In this document: positions 27,675 through 36,474 of the stretch, in pieces | Numbering within the stretch: position 1 is the first letter of the stretch | How the letters are laid out: each line of letters opens with the position of its first letter | From: Arenibacter amylolyticus | GTDB lineage: Bacteria > Bacteroidota > Bacteroidia > Flavobacteriales > Flavobacteriaceae | NCBI RefSeq assembly: GCF_002150785.1 | Contig: NZ_MTAZ01000034.1 | Location: forward strand, 1-64,000 | DNA length: 64,000 nt | Direction of reading: 5' to 3' | Notes under the pieces: model-generated | What the model was told of the DNA's origin: nothing | The model's database searches: none | The model's input: only the letters and a program-made list of their open reading frames with translations | Program-made: the position numbers and the translations under genes

Positions 27675-28517
27675 TCAATTATATAAAGTATTGTCGTGGG
27701 AGATGACATGCTCCCTTACCTTCTTTTGAAATTCGAGCGGTGTTACACCCGCGTGCAGTTTAAAAAACCGACTGAAATAGGAGTGGTCTTTAAAGTTTAG
27801 ATTATAAGCTATTTCCTTAATGGTGTTTTCACTATGAATAATTTGACGTTTAGCTTCCAAAATCAAGCGGTCATGGATAATCTGGACCCCAGTTTTATCC
27901 AACTTTTCCTTTAGAATTTGATTAAGGCGTTTTGCGCTAATTCCCAATTTACCAGCATAGAAATCGGTGTTCCGTTCTTCTTGATAATTCATTTCAAGTA
28001 AAAGCATAAACTCGTACACCCGCTTTTCATTAATATCCTGAAGGGTAAAATGCTCTTCCTTTAACTGTATCAATTTTAATAAAAATACTTTTAAGAGCGC
28101 TTTTAGCATAATAAGACTAACGGTCTCTTTCTTGTATTCCTCTTCCAAGAGCTGGTACACATCCATTAAACCTTTAGAGGTTTCCTCATTTACCTGTAAG
28201 CACGAAAATTCTCCCTGAATATTGAACATTCTAAAAACATCCAATAAAAACTCTTTTAAATCCCCTTCCAATAAATCTTGTTTAAAGGATATAAGAACGC
28301 CGTTTTTACCGGCTTTGTTGAGTTGATGTACTCTATAAGGAGGTATCAAATAAATCCAGTCTCCTTTAAAGGTCTGAAAATCGTGTTGTGGCACATGTAG
28401 CGCATCCTCGTTGCGCAACCAAACTATCTCATAAAAATCCCTTCTGGCAGGATCGTTTAAATAAGCAGGGGGGCAATTGCCCAAATTTTTAATATATAAA
28501 ACCTTATCACCGAGCAT
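27675..28517 (-). CDS. AraC-family transcriptional regulator beside hxlBA
   Basis: 280 aa: an N-terminal cupin-like sensor domain (about 1-130; VPQHDFQTFKGDWIYLIPPYRVHQL) and a C-terminal double helix-turn-helix (about 180-280; FYAGKLGISAKRLNQILKEK, then IKEIAYNLNFKDHSYFSRFFKLHAGVTP in pieces). It is divergent from hxlB across 227 bp that contain an 8-bp direct repeat with 21-bp spacing, fitting AraC-type operators. It probably controls the two RuMP genes, perhaps in response to formaldehyde or a methylated sugar; the ligand is not known. Confidence 0.88.
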   Translation of the reverse strand: MLGDKVLYIKNLGNCPPAYLNDPARRDFYEIVWLRNEDALHVPQHDFQTFKGDWIYLIPPYRVHQLNKAGKNGVLISFKQDLLEGDLKEFLLDVFRMFNIQGEFSCLQVNEETSKGLMDVYQLLEEEYKKETVSLIMLKALLKVFLLKLIQLKEEHFTLQDINEKRVYEFMLLLEMNYQEERNTDFYAGKLGISAKRLNQILKEKLDKTGVQIIHDRLILEAKRQIIHSENTIKEIAYNLNFKDHSYFSRFFKLHAGVTPLEFQKKVREHVISHDNTLYN

Positions 28518-28640
28518 TAGAACTGTTTTTTATGATGGAAAAACACGGGGTTTTCTTGCTTTTAATCGACAAAAAACGAAGCCGTTTCCAAAATGTACCA
28601 CAAAAATAGTGAATAATACCATTGGTTTATTGTTGATGGG

Positions 28641-28669
28641 CAAATTGTACCATATAACTATCAAATTGT
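28641..28669. promoter_or_regulatory. candidate AraC operator (direct repeat, 21-bp spacing)
   Basis: CAAATTGT occurs at 28641-28648 and 28662-28669, exactly 21 bp apart, i.e. two helical turns, 26-54 bp upstream of the candidate -7 box for hxlB. Spaced direct repeats on one DNA face are what AraC-family proteins bind. Confidence 0.45.
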
Positions 28670-28694
28670 GTAATTATCCTAGGATGATAGCTCC

Positions 28695-28702
28695 TATCTT
28701 TG
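28695..28702 (+). promoter_or_regulatory. Bacteroidota -7 box upstream of hxlB
   Basis: TATCTTTG fits the TAnnTTTG consensus of the Bacteroidota housekeeping promoter and lies 43 bp before the hxlB start. No clear TTG -33 box sits at the usual distance, as expected for an activator-dependent promoter. Confidence 0.5.
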
Positions 28703-28744
28703 CACCGCAGTTTGATAGTAATCAAGCTTTTACATTAAAAAGTT

Positions 28745-29338
28745 ATGGAGAACACATCTACAATAGAAGCAACACAAGAGACAGAATTGGTAGCATCGGC
28801 AATGCAAACCATTATGGACGAGCATCAAAGGTTAACTGCCCAGATAAAATCTGATGAAATTGCTGCATTAATGCCAGTCATCAATAAGGCAAACCGTATT
28901 TTCTTGATGGGAGCCGGAAGAACCGGACTCATGATGAAAGCTTCGGCCATGAGACTAATGCACTTGGGTTATACTGTATTTGTTGTTGGAGAAACAACTA
29001 CACCAGCGATCGATGAAGGAGATTTGCTCATCGCCGGCTCAGGTTCTGGAACTACCAGTGGAATTGTAAGAGCGGCTGAGGTAGCGAAGAATGTAGGGGC
29101 TAACGTAATTTGTTTTACCACTAGTCCGACGTCTCCCCTGGCAACATTGGCAGACTATACGGTTACGATTCCTGCAGCACAAAAGCAGGCTCGGGACGAA
29201 GACGTATCTAAACAATATGCAGGTAGTCTTTTTGAGCAGTCCCTTTTATTAAGCTTCGATGCACTTATCCAGGCCCTTTGGGATATAGATGGCAGTACCG
29301 CTTCGGAATTGTGGAAGCGTCACGCAAATATGGAATAG
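28745..29338 (+). CDS. hxlB: 6-phospho-3-hexuloisomerase
   Basis: 197-aa SIS-domain isomerase that converts D-arabino-3-hexulose 6-phosphate to fructose 6-phosphate, the second step of formaldehyde fixation in the ribulose monophosphate pathway. The SIS core has FLMGAGRTGLMMKASAMRL near 53-71, LLIAGSGSGTTSGIV near 97-111, and ICFTTSPTSPLATLADYTV near 123-141. Length is typical. It precedes hxlA by 59 bp; together they form the fixation module. Divergent AraC regulation is likely. Confidence 0.93.
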   Translation: MENTSTIEATQETELVASAMQTIMDEHQRLTAQIKSDEIAALMPVINKANRIFLMGAGRTGLMMKASAMRLMHLGYTVFVVGETTTPAIDEGDLLIAGSGSGTTSGIVRAAEVAKNVGANVICFTTSPTSPLATLADYTVTIPAAQKQARDEDVSKQYAGSLFEQSLLLSFDALIQALWDIDGSTASELWKRHANME

Positions 29339-29397
29339 AAAACTGCAGATAGAAAAAATTAATTAACGTAGAATATTTTAAAATTAAATATAGAATT

Positions 29398-30027
29398 ATG
29401 GCAAAATTACAAGTAGCGATCGATTTGTTGAAAATAGAGGATGCAATCGCTTTGGCAACAAAAGTGGCTCCTTATGTAGATATTATAGAATTGGGTACCC
29501 CACTTATTAAGAGTGAAGGATTAGCCGGAGTTAGAAAGATGAAAGATGCTTTTCCAGACAAATTGGTTTTGGCCGATTTTAAAACTGCCGATGCAGGTGA
29601 ATTGGAAGCAAACATGGCTTTTGGAGCTGGTGCAGATTATATTACCATTTTGGGAACTACAGGTGACTCTACTATTGCTGGTGCAGTTAAAGCTGCAAAA
29701 GAGCACGGTAAAGGTGTTGTTGTAGATACCATCGGTGTTAAAGACAGAGTTCAACGTGCAAAAGAAGCAATTGCTTTGGGTGCAGAGTTTGTAGAATTAC
29801 ACGCTGGTTTGGACGAGCAAGCTGAAGAAGGATACTCTATCCAAGTATTGATTGACGAAGCTAAGAGAGCTGGAGTACCAGTATCTATTGCAGGTGGAGT
29901 TAATAAAGATAGCATCACCCGTGTTAAGGAAGCTGGTGCTTCTGTTGCAGTTGCTGGTGCAGCTATTTACGGAGCAGAAGATCCTGCACAAGCAGCAAAA
30001 GAATTGAAAGAACTTTTGAACGCATAA
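29398..30027 (+). CDS. hxlA: 3-hexulose-6-phosphate synthase
   Basis: 209-aa TIM-barrel enzyme of the orotidine-phosphate-decarboxylase suprafamily that condenses formaldehyde with ribulose 5-phosphate. The DxKxxD signature is D60-F-K62-T-A-D65; others are ELGTPLIKSEG near 31-41, LHAGLDEQ near 135-142 and VSIAGGVN near 160. Its codons are strikingly uniform (GCT, GGT, GTT, GAA), unlike its neighbours, which suggests very high expression. It is followed by a strong hairpin. In flavobacteria the pathway plausibly detoxifies formaldehyde from demethylation of algal sugars. Confidence 0.94.
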   Translation: MAKLQVAIDLLKIEDAIALATKVAPYVDIIELGTPLIKSEGLAGVRKMKDAFPDKLVLADFKTADAGELEANMAFGAGADYITILGTTGDSTIAGAVKAAKEHGKGVVVDTIGVKDRVQRAKEAIALGAEFVELHAGLDEQAEEGYSIQVLIDEAKRAGVPVSIAGGVNKDSITRVKEAGASVAVAGAAIYGAEDPAQAAKELKELLNA

Positions 30028-30062
30028 GTTATTATAAGGTTTAAGCACCATTTTAATACTAT

Positions 30063-30098
30063 AAAGGTCCCCATAAATTAATTTTTATGGGGATCTTT
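30063..30098 (+). terminator. hairpin after hxlA
   Basis: 15-bp stem (30063-30077 with 30084-30098, one G-T pair, six-nt loop), starting 36 bp after the hxlA stop. The T tract is inside the stem rather than after it. Confidence 0.75.
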
Positions 30099-30237
30099 AG
30101 TTATTGCCTATAGGCTATTTTTCTTTCCCTTTGCACTTCGGTTTTACTCCTTATACTTCTTGTAGCTCCCACAATTTATGATATTGATCATTGGTGATTA
30201 GCGGTTTTTGCAATAACTTGGTAAAAACTGCATTGAC

Positions 30238-31326
30238 ATGAAAGGCGTTTTAAATTTGGGAAGAGTTGCAGGAATTAAGATAGAGATACATTGGACGTTT
30301 TCCTTATTATTGATATGGGTCGCCTTTATTGAGGTAAAGGCAGGTGCCGATCTTACCAGGATTCTACTCAATGAATTGCTGATCCTATTGCTTTTCGGAT
30401 GTGTGGTGCTGCACGAATTAGGACATGCGCTCACCGCAAAGAAATTCAATATAGAGACCAAAAAAATTATGTTACTGCCCATTGGGGGAGTGGCCAGTCT
30501 AGAGAAAATGCCCGAAAAACCAGGACAAGAATTGCTAGTGGCACTTGCGGGTCCGGCCGTTAACGTGGTAATAGCCTTCCTATTAGCTCTTGCCGTGCCC
30601 TTTAAGTATTACTTCGGCCTAAATGCCACAGAAATGACGGAAGTGCTCTATACACCTTCCCTCCAAAATTTTATCTTTTACCTTTTTATTGCCAATGTAA
30701 TGTTGGTGCTATTTAATCTCATTCCAGCTTTCCCTATGGATGGCGGAAGGGTACTTAGGGCCCTTTTGTCCTATAGATTGGGACGGGTAGAGGCTACCAG
30801 GATTGCTGCGGGCATAGGACAGACCTTGGCAGTGGTATTTTCATTGCTGGGACTTTTTTACAATCCATTCCTTATTTTAATTGCCTTCTTCATTTTTTTC
30901 GGGGCCTACGCAGAGAATCAAATGGTGAAAAGGACTTCCTTAATTAAAGGTCATATCGCTAAGGAGGCCACGCTAACGAATATAACCATTTTAAGTCCGG
31001 TTCATAGCGTTCAAGAGGTGGTAGACCTACTTTTGGCAGGTACGGAAAAAGATTTTGTAGTTATGGATCAGGATGAAATAGTGGGAATAGTTGCCCATAA
31101 GGATATAGTGAAACATGCGCGTACTCCCTCTCTTTTGGTAAAGGAAATTATGGGAAAGAATTTTACCACGGTAGACGCTACCACAAGCCTTACCCAAGTT
31201 TATGAAATGATCAACAGGGAAAAGAATGGTTTCTTTCCCGTAGTTGAGGATAAAAAGCTAATCGGTGCAATCGATCAGGTAAATTTAAGCGAATTTATCT
31301 TGTTAAAATCGGCGACCATACCTTAG
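30238..31326 (+). CDS. site-2 protease family (M50) metalloprotease with CBS domains
   Basis: 362 aa with about six membrane helices. Zinc site HELGHAL near 61-67 and the second ligand in PAFPMDGGRVLRALL near 163-177. The C-terminal 110 residues form two CBS motifs (SVQEVVDLLL, DEIVGIVAHKDIVKHA, KNGFFPVVEDKKLIGAID) that may sense adenine nucleotides. Such proteases cut membrane-embedded substrates such as anti-sigma factors. It differs from RseP, as no PDZ domain is seen. Substrate unknown. Confidence 0.9.
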   Translation: MKGVLNLGRVAGIKIEIHWTFSLLLIWVAFIEVKAGADLTRILLNELLILLLFGCVVLHELGHALTAKKFNIETKKIMLLPIGGVASLEKMPEKPGQELLVALAGPAVNVVIAFLLALAVPFKYYFGLNATEMTEVLYTPSLQNFIFYLFIANVMLVLFNLIPAFPMDGGRVLRALLSYRLGRVEATRIAAGIGQTLAVVFSLLGLFYNPFLILIAFFIFFGAYAENQMVKRTSLIKGHIAKEATLTNITILSPVHSVQEVVDLLLAGTEKDFVVMDQDEIVGIVAHKDIVKHARTPSLLVKEIMGKNFTTVDATTSLTQVYEMINREKNGFFPVVEDKKLIGAIDQVNLSEFILLKSATIP

Positions 31327-31467
31327 AATTAACTTTAATGGGAGGGGAAGACCCATGGGATTCCCGGGTATAGGGCCCTTGTAATTTTTGCTAAGTGAAT
31401 TAAAATTTTTGAGGGTACTGTCCAGCTTTTACCTGAGGTACCAAGATCATTATTTAAAGTAACTACT

Positions 31468-31863
31468 ATGACAGCATCAGATTTTAAAGGAATGAAAAAT
31501 TCCATCCCTGGAAGTGGATTGGATATCCTACATCAAGAAAGTAAGGAATGGCTCAATATTATCGATTTTTGGAATGACGAGTCTAGATTTTTCTCCGATC
31601 TCCTGGATAAAAAAGAACCTATGCACCCAGAAAAAAAGGAGATGTTGAAATATTTGGATAAGGTACACCAATCCCTCTTTCAATATTTGAAGGAGGATAT
31701 CATAGCCCATGAAAAGCACTTATCCAACTTGTTAAAAGGTGAAAAGGGAATTACGACGGGAGAATATGTTGAAAAACATATGGATTTGCGGGAGCAGCTC
31801 CATCTGTTTACGATGGACTTTAAAGAGTTTAAGAAAATGGTTTTTAACTATGCCAAGAAATGA
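31468..31863 (+). CDS. 131-aa helical protein of unknown function
   Basis: No recognised family. The sequence is strongly helical and rich in His, Lys and Glu (SKEWLNIIDFWNDESRFFSDLL, YLKEDIIAHEKHLSNLLKG, DLREQLHLFTMDFKEFKK), which suggests a soluble helical bundle, possibly metal-binding. It has no signal peptide, sits between the site-2 protease and exonuclease III, and ends at a terminator. By composition it resembles small stress proteins, but that is only an impression. Confidence 0.65.
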   Translation: MTASDFKGMKNSIPGSGLDILHQESKEWLNIIDFWNDESRFFSDLLDKKEPMHPEKKEMLKYLDKVHQSLFQYLKEDIIAHEKHLSNLLKGEKGITTGEYVEKHMDLREQLHLFTMDFKEFKKMVFNYAKK

Positions 31864-31892
31864 GGGTTTAATGCTTTTATTTTCCTTATAAT

Positions 31893-31927
31893 ATGGGGCC
31901 CTTTGGCCCCATTGTTCCATTTTTTTG
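31893..31927 (+). terminator. terminator between the 131-aa gene and xth
   Basis: Perfect 8-bp stem ATGGGGCC/GGCCCCAT (31893-31900, 31905-31912), loop CTTT, then a T tract at 31920-31926. It may serve both converging genes. Confidence 0.8.
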
Positions 31928-31929
31928 GG

Positions 31930-32694
31930 CTAAAGATCTAGTTCCAATCCTACGGGACAATGGTCCGACCCCATAATGTCTTTATAGATTTTCACCGATT
32001 TAATTTTGTCTTTTAGAGATTTGCTGACCAAAAAATAATCTAACCTCCATCCAATATTCCGTTCCCTCGCCTTAAACCGATAGCTCCAATAGGTATAAGC
32101 TTCAGTATCTGGGTTTAAAAGTCGGTACGAATCCACAAAACCAGCCGCTATAAAATTATCCATTCCGTCAATTTCAACCTGGGTATACCCCGCAGTTTTG
32201 TTGTAGTTAGCCTTGTCGTTCTTTAAATCGATCGCCTTATGGGCTACATTAAAATCCCCACATGCAATTACAGGCTTAGTTTTTTCCAAATTAGTTAGAT
32301 AGGCTAGAAAATCTGCATCCCACTGCTCGCGATAATCCAAACGGACAAGTTTTTGTCCGGAATTGGGAACATAAACGTTTACCAAATAAAAATCTGGGTA
32401 CTCCACACACTGTACCCTACCTTCCGTATCGTGCTCTTCTATTCCAATACCAGTGGATTCACTTAATGGGGTAGACTTAGAGAGTATGGCGATTCCAGAA
32501 TATCCCTTTCTTTCTGCAGAACTAACGCTTAATTCATAACCTTCTACAGGCGATAAGGCGTCTGCCACCTCGGCCTCCTGGGCTTTGGTTTCCTGTAAGC
32601 ACAGAACGTCTGGGGCCAATTGGGCAATGGACTCAAAAAAATCTTTTTTAACCACGGCCCTTATACCGTTTACATTCCAAGTAATAATGTTCAT
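31930..32694 (-). CDS. xth: exodeoxyribonuclease III (AP endonuclease)
   Basis: 254 aa from the ATG at 32694; a longer frame to 32739 adds 15 residues outside the family pattern. Motifs of the exonuclease III/APE1 fold in order: NVNGIRAV, LCLQETKAQ with the metal-binding Glu, VNVYVPNSG, CGDFNVAHKAIDL, LDYFLVS and GSDHCPVGLEL with the catalytic Asp-His. It cuts at abasic sites and removes 3' blocks in base-excision repair. Monocistronic. Confidence 0.93.
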   Translation of the reverse strand: MNIITWNVNGIRAVVKKDFFESIAQLAPDVLCLQETKAQEAEVADALSPVEGYELSVSSAERKGYSGIAILSKSTPLSESTGIGIEEHDTEGRVQCVEYPDFYLVNVYVPNSGQKLVRLDYREQWDADFLAYLTNLEKTKPVIACGDFNVAHKAIDLKNDKANYNKTAGYTQVEIDGMDNFIAAGFVDSYRLLNPDTEAYTYWSYRFKARERNIGWRLDYFLVSKSLKDKIKSVKIYKDIMGSDHCPVGLELDL

Positions 32695-33098
32695 CATATT
32701 CAGCTTTTCAATTATGGGAGCAACAGCTATTTTAACCAATAACCCCTCCTTAAAATAGGGCGATGAAATTACGGAATTGCTCGGGGATTAAAAAATATCA
32801 TAAACCCTCTAGATGTTAAAGCTTTTAGTTATATAGACTTCGTTGGCTTTAAGGGCAGTACAAACTGTTTTTGTAAGGAGGTGAAAAAAATGTTTCGCCT
32901 ATAATAGGTAAGAAATTGTCGTCCCAGGTCATAAGATGCTCATTCTTGTTGTTTTCCACTACCTTTGCTTGCAAATAAACGCTAGGACGCAATTTGCAGA
33001 TTATATACTGTGATAGGACCAAATTAATGGGGAGCGAACAGGATATAATGCGCCATAATGATTGGTGTGATAGCCTCTCTAGCCAGTGATGTGTATTT
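32695..33098. other. 404-bp intergenic region, no convincing gene
   Basis: Divergent region between xth and the bile-acid-symporter-like gene. A 96-codon minus-strand frame (32849-33139) overlaps the start of the downstream gene and has no recognisable content. Confidence 0.5.
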
Positions 33099-34058
33099 AT
33101 GAAATTTAAGATAGACAAGTTTGTACTTTCCATTATCACTATAGTTGGAATTGCATATTTTTTTCCGCAGTGGGGCTCCTCACAAAGTGAAATCCCATTG
33201 GATACAATAAGTGATATTGGGATTTCTCTAATTTTCTTATTCTATGGACTTAAATTGAGTCCGCAAAAAATAAAGTCGGGCCTAAAGAACTGGAAGTTGC
33301 ATCTGTTGGTGCAAACTGCTACCTTTTTAATCTTTCCGCTGTTGGTCTTATTCTTTCGACCCTTTTTGCAAACAGAAGAACAGGAATTGTTGTGGTTGGC
33401 CTTCTTTTTTTTGGCAGCCTTGCCATCTACGGTTTCCTCTTCCGTGGTTATGGTATCCATGGCCAAGGGGAATGTACCAGCGGCTATTTTCAATGCCAGT
33501 ATTTCGGGAATCATCGGCATAGTTCTCACGCCAATTTGGATGGGGCTCTTTGTTCAAGAGGCGCAATCGGGTTTCCAGTTTACGGAAATTTACATCAAAC
33601 TCGTTTTTCAAATCATATTACCAGTGGTAGTGGGGCTTTCCTTACAGCGATTCTTGGGAGGGATGGTTCAAAAATACGGTAGCCAATTAGCCCTTTTTGA
33701 TAAGGCCATTATTTTGTTGATTATCTATAAGAGTTTTGCAAGGTCTTTTGAAGAACAGATCTTTAGTACAGTATCTATATTGGATCTTATGATTATAGGG
33801 GTTGCAGTGTTAGGCTTGTTTGTGTTGGCCTATTTATTAACAGGCTTTGTTGCCGAAAAACTGCGATTTAATACTGAAGATCAAATTACGGCCCAGTATT
33901 GTGGCACCAAAAAATCCTTGGTACACGGGACCGTTTTCTCTAAGATTTTATTTGGGAAAATGGCAACGCTGGGAGTTATCCTTCTCCCGCTTATGATCTA
34001 TCATGCTTTTCAGATTCTAGTTATTAGTGTGTTGGCAACCAAGAGGGGTAATAGGTAA
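33099..34058 (+). CDS. bile acid:sodium symporter-family transporter (SBF-like)
   Basis: 319 aa with about ten membrane helices and the SBF/BASS fold: IFLFYGLKLSPQKI near 45-60, LPSTVSSSVVMVSMAKGN near 109-126 in the first crossover, and TAQYCGTKKSLVHG near 265-278 in the second. It resembles the SBF-like group of which E. coli YfeH is a member. Bacterial relatives move organic anions such as pantoate or keto acids with Na+. The substrate is not readable. Monocistronic. Confidence 0.85.
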   Translation: MKFKIDKFVLSIITIVGIAYFFPQWGSSQSEIPLDTISDIGISLIFLFYGLKLSPQKIKSGLKNWKLHLLVQTATFLIFPLLVLFFRPFLQTEEQELLWLAFFFLAALPSTVSSSVVMVSMAKGNVPAAIFNASISGIIGIVLTPIWMGLFVQEAQSGFQFTEIYIKLVFQIILPVVVGLSLQRFLGGMVQKYGSQLALFDKAIILLIIYKSFARSFEEQIFSTVSILDLMIIGVAVLGLFVLAYLLTGFVAEKLRFNTEDQITAQYCGTKKSLVHGTVFSKILFGKMATLGVILLPLMIYHAFQILVISVLATKRGNR

Positions 34059-34139
34059 GTGGCTTCCCCTTAAAAGGGCATGTACAAGAATACTGCATAT
34101 TAAAAGCTTTGCAAGTATAATGTATATGTAAATCCTATC

Positions 34140-35060
34140 TTAATACCGTAGATTCCCTAGTAATTCCGAAAAATCAGCGGCAGGTTTCCACTGTGAAGTT
34201 GGGTTAAAATACCTCCATAAATAAGCAGAAATTTTCCGTTGCAATTGCCAAGCCTCATTTTTAAACCCCCAGGAAGTATCATTATTGTTTTTGGTTGCGA
34301 TATAAAAAACATAATCGCCCGTAGGTGCGTTCACCATCACCAATTCTGAGCGCGACTGGTTTACCATTCCTTGTTTGGCCGCAGTCTGGATAAAGGGCGG
34401 AATTTGGGAAAGAGAGTAATCCGTATAAAAGGAATTGCTTAACAGGCGATACATTTCATCGCTCGATGCCTCACTGATTAGGTTGCGGTTACGTATTTTT
34501 ATTAATAGAGAAGCCATTTCCCGGGGGGTGGTCTGTCCCCATCCATATTTTTCCCAGTCCTTAGTCCTTCCTTGGGTTCTGCTATTTACACGGGTATACT
34601 GCAATCCCAAATTATCCATCAATGCGTTTATGCTTTCTCCACCACCAGCCAATTCTTGGCACCAAAGGGAGGTGGTATTATCGCTCATTGTAATCATTAA
34701 GGAGACAAGGGTCCGCAGATCGGTCTGGGTGCTATCCTTATAAAACTGCATCAACCCGGCGCCGCCATAGGCCCGTTTTGCATCATAGACCAAAGGATCA
34801 TTGAGTGAGAGTTCCCCATTATTTATCTTATCGAAAATTCCAATTAGGATAGGGACTTTTACAATGCTTGCGGTAGGGAAAATGGTATCGGCATTAATAG
34901 CGGCTTCGGTGTTCCTATTGGTATGATAAACGTAAACTCCAACCTCACCCTTAAAATTATTAACTAGCTCCCTTAGACCGTTTTGTAGGTTTTTGTCGGT
35001 TTGTTGAGCTGTAAGGGGGTGTATGGTTATTAGGAAGAGGAGTAAAAAAAAAGGTCTCAT
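34140..35060 (-). CDS. class A beta-lactamase-like serine hydrolase
   Basis: 306 aa with a signal peptide (cleavage after LTAQQ, about residue 20). Catalytic S65-I-V-K68, the SDN loop S126-D-N128, and KQG in place of KTG. The omega-loop region has TTPREMASLL, but the usual EPxLN glutamate that deacylates class A enzymes is not seen; RTKDWEKYGWG stands there instead. It may therefore be a slow beta-lactamase or a cell-wall peptidase-like relative. A polar tail follows the domain. Monocistronic. Confidence 0.8.
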   Translation of the reverse strand: MRPFFLLLFLITIHPLTAQQTDKNLQNGLRELVNNFKGEVGVYVYHTNRNTEAAINADTIFPTASIVKVPILIGIFDKINNGELSLNDPLVYDAKRAYGGAGLMQFYKDSTQTDLRTLVSLMITMSDNTTSLWCQELAGGGESINALMDNLGLQYTRVNSRTQGRTKDWEKYGWGQTTPREMASLLIKIRNRNLISEASSDEMYRLLSNSFYTDYSLSQIPPFIQTAAKQGMVNQSRSELVMVNAPTGDYVFYIATKNNNDTSWGFKNEAWQLQRKISAYLWRYFNPTSQWKPAADFSELLGNLRY

Positions 35061-35372
35061 GGTTGGCTTGCATTTAAAAACCCAATTTACATAAAAATAT
35101 GAAGGTATTTTGGAGTGCGCATCCGTAGTTAAGAGTTGTAATTAAGTGTATGTTCTATAGGCTTAAACTGGAAGGTAATATTTAACAAATAATTGGATTG
35201 TTTGGAAGGTGATGTCACCATCTATTTTTAGTAGTTTTGCCGATTCTTTTTACTATACAAGGATCTTTATATCAGCAATTAAGATGATGGATGTTGGGAT
35301 GTTATGGAAGGGGCTTTGCTGGTGGATGTTAGATCGATATAATGATCAGTTAAAAATATTAATTTTTTAGAA
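35061..35372. other. 312-bp intergenic region, no gene seen
   Basis: Divergent region between the serine hydrolase and the EamA transporter. No recognisable element beyond AT-rich DNA. Confidence 0.5.
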
Positions 35373-36272
35373 ATGAAGAAGGCACGATTCGCATTGGCCA
35401 TGGGGGTACTCTGTATTTCCATTTTCCCAATTTTGGTGAAGCTTAACCTAACCCCTGGAGTGGTTTCCGCATTTTATAGAATGGCAATAGCTGCTTCTTT
35501 AATATTGCCCTATGTACTAATCACCAAGAAGCTGAAGGTGCCTTCCATGAAGTTTTTGCTTCCCACCGTGTTATGCGGCTTGGTTTTTGGGGCCGATGTG
35601 GCGGTTTGGAATGTTGCCATACAGGAATCTACCGCTACGCAGGCTACCCTGCTCACCAATTTGTCTCCAGTATGGGTTGGTATAGGGGCGTTTTTCTTTC
35701 TAAAGGATAAGCCCACCACCAATTTTTGGATTGGTACTGTGGTCGCTATTTTTGGTATGGTATTACTGGTGGGTTTCAGCACTTTTGTTAATCTCGACTT
35801 TGATTTGGCATTCTGTCTTGCCATCTTATCCGGGATGCTATATTCAGTATATATGTTATTGAGTAAAAAAGTCCTAAATGAAGTAGATGTAGTAAGTTTC
35901 CTAACTATAAATTTAATCTCCTCCTCCATAGGCTTGGGTATTGTAAGTTATTTTCTTGGAGAGCCTTTCACAGGTTTTACTAATGCTGGTTGGTTGGTGT
36001 TGGTGGTGCAAGGGGTAGTCTGCCAGTTGTTGGCTTGGTTGCTCATTAGTTACGCCACAAAACATATGCGCGCCACTAGGGTGTCTGTAAGTCTTTTGGG
36101 ACAGGCAGTTATAGCTTCCCTTTTGGCTTGGTTGTTTTTGGACGAATCTATTTCTTTGCAGATGGTCATTGGTGGTTTCTTTTTGTTATTCGGTATACGG
36201 ATTACCTTTTACCAAAAACAATTGTTTGCCAGAAAACGGGCCGTCCAAGGTGCCGTCTCACTAAAGCAATAG
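35373..36272 (+). CDS. EamA/DMT-family transporter
   Basis: 299 aa with ten predicted helices in two EamA repeats (about 5-135, with PGVVSAFYRMAIAASLILP, and 145-275, with the end LDESISLQMVIGGFFLLFGI). Drug/metabolite-transporter family; members export amino acids or metabolites, and the specific cargo cannot be read. Usual length. Monocistronic. Confidence 0.88.
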   Translation: MKKARFALAMGVLCISIFPILVKLNLTPGVVSAFYRMAIAASLILPYVLITKKLKVPSMKFLLPTVLCGLVFGADVAVWNVAIQESTATQATLLTNLSPVWVGIGAFFFLKDKPTTNFWIGTVVAIFGMVLLVGFSTFVNLDFDLAFCLAILSGMLYSVYMLLSKKVLNEVDVVSFLTINLISSSIGLGIVSYFLGEPFTGFTNAGWLVLVVQGVVCQLLAWLLISYATKHMRATRVSVSLLGQAVIASLLAWLFLDESISLQMVIGGFFLLFGIRITFYQKQLFARKRAVQGAVSLKQ

Positions 36273-36426
36273 CATAGGGTATTGTCTTACGCTAAGGTAC
36301 TTTTAAACACATCACACTATTTATTTACTTGTTTTGGATACGTTGGGTAGGGCCATTGTTTACTGATGTTTTCATTACACTAAGGTTTTAGTATATCACT
36401 ATTTCAGGACGGGACCACAGTAGAAA

Positions 36427-36462
36427 TATAAAGGGAGCCCCTTCAAAGGAGCTCCCTTTATA
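36427..36462 (-). terminator. terminator of the TlpA-DsrE cluster
   Basis: Perfect 12-bp arms (36427-36438, TATAAAGGGAGC; 36451-36462) with a 12-nt loop. On the minus strand it is followed by TTTCTAC, 13 bp past the TlpA stop. Confidence 0.8.
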
Positions 36463-36474
36463 ATAGGAGGAAAC

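Noticed and set aside
32849-33139. 96-codon minus-strand frame
   Set aside because: Overlaps the start of the SBF-like transporter and has no recognisable content or ribosome-binding site.
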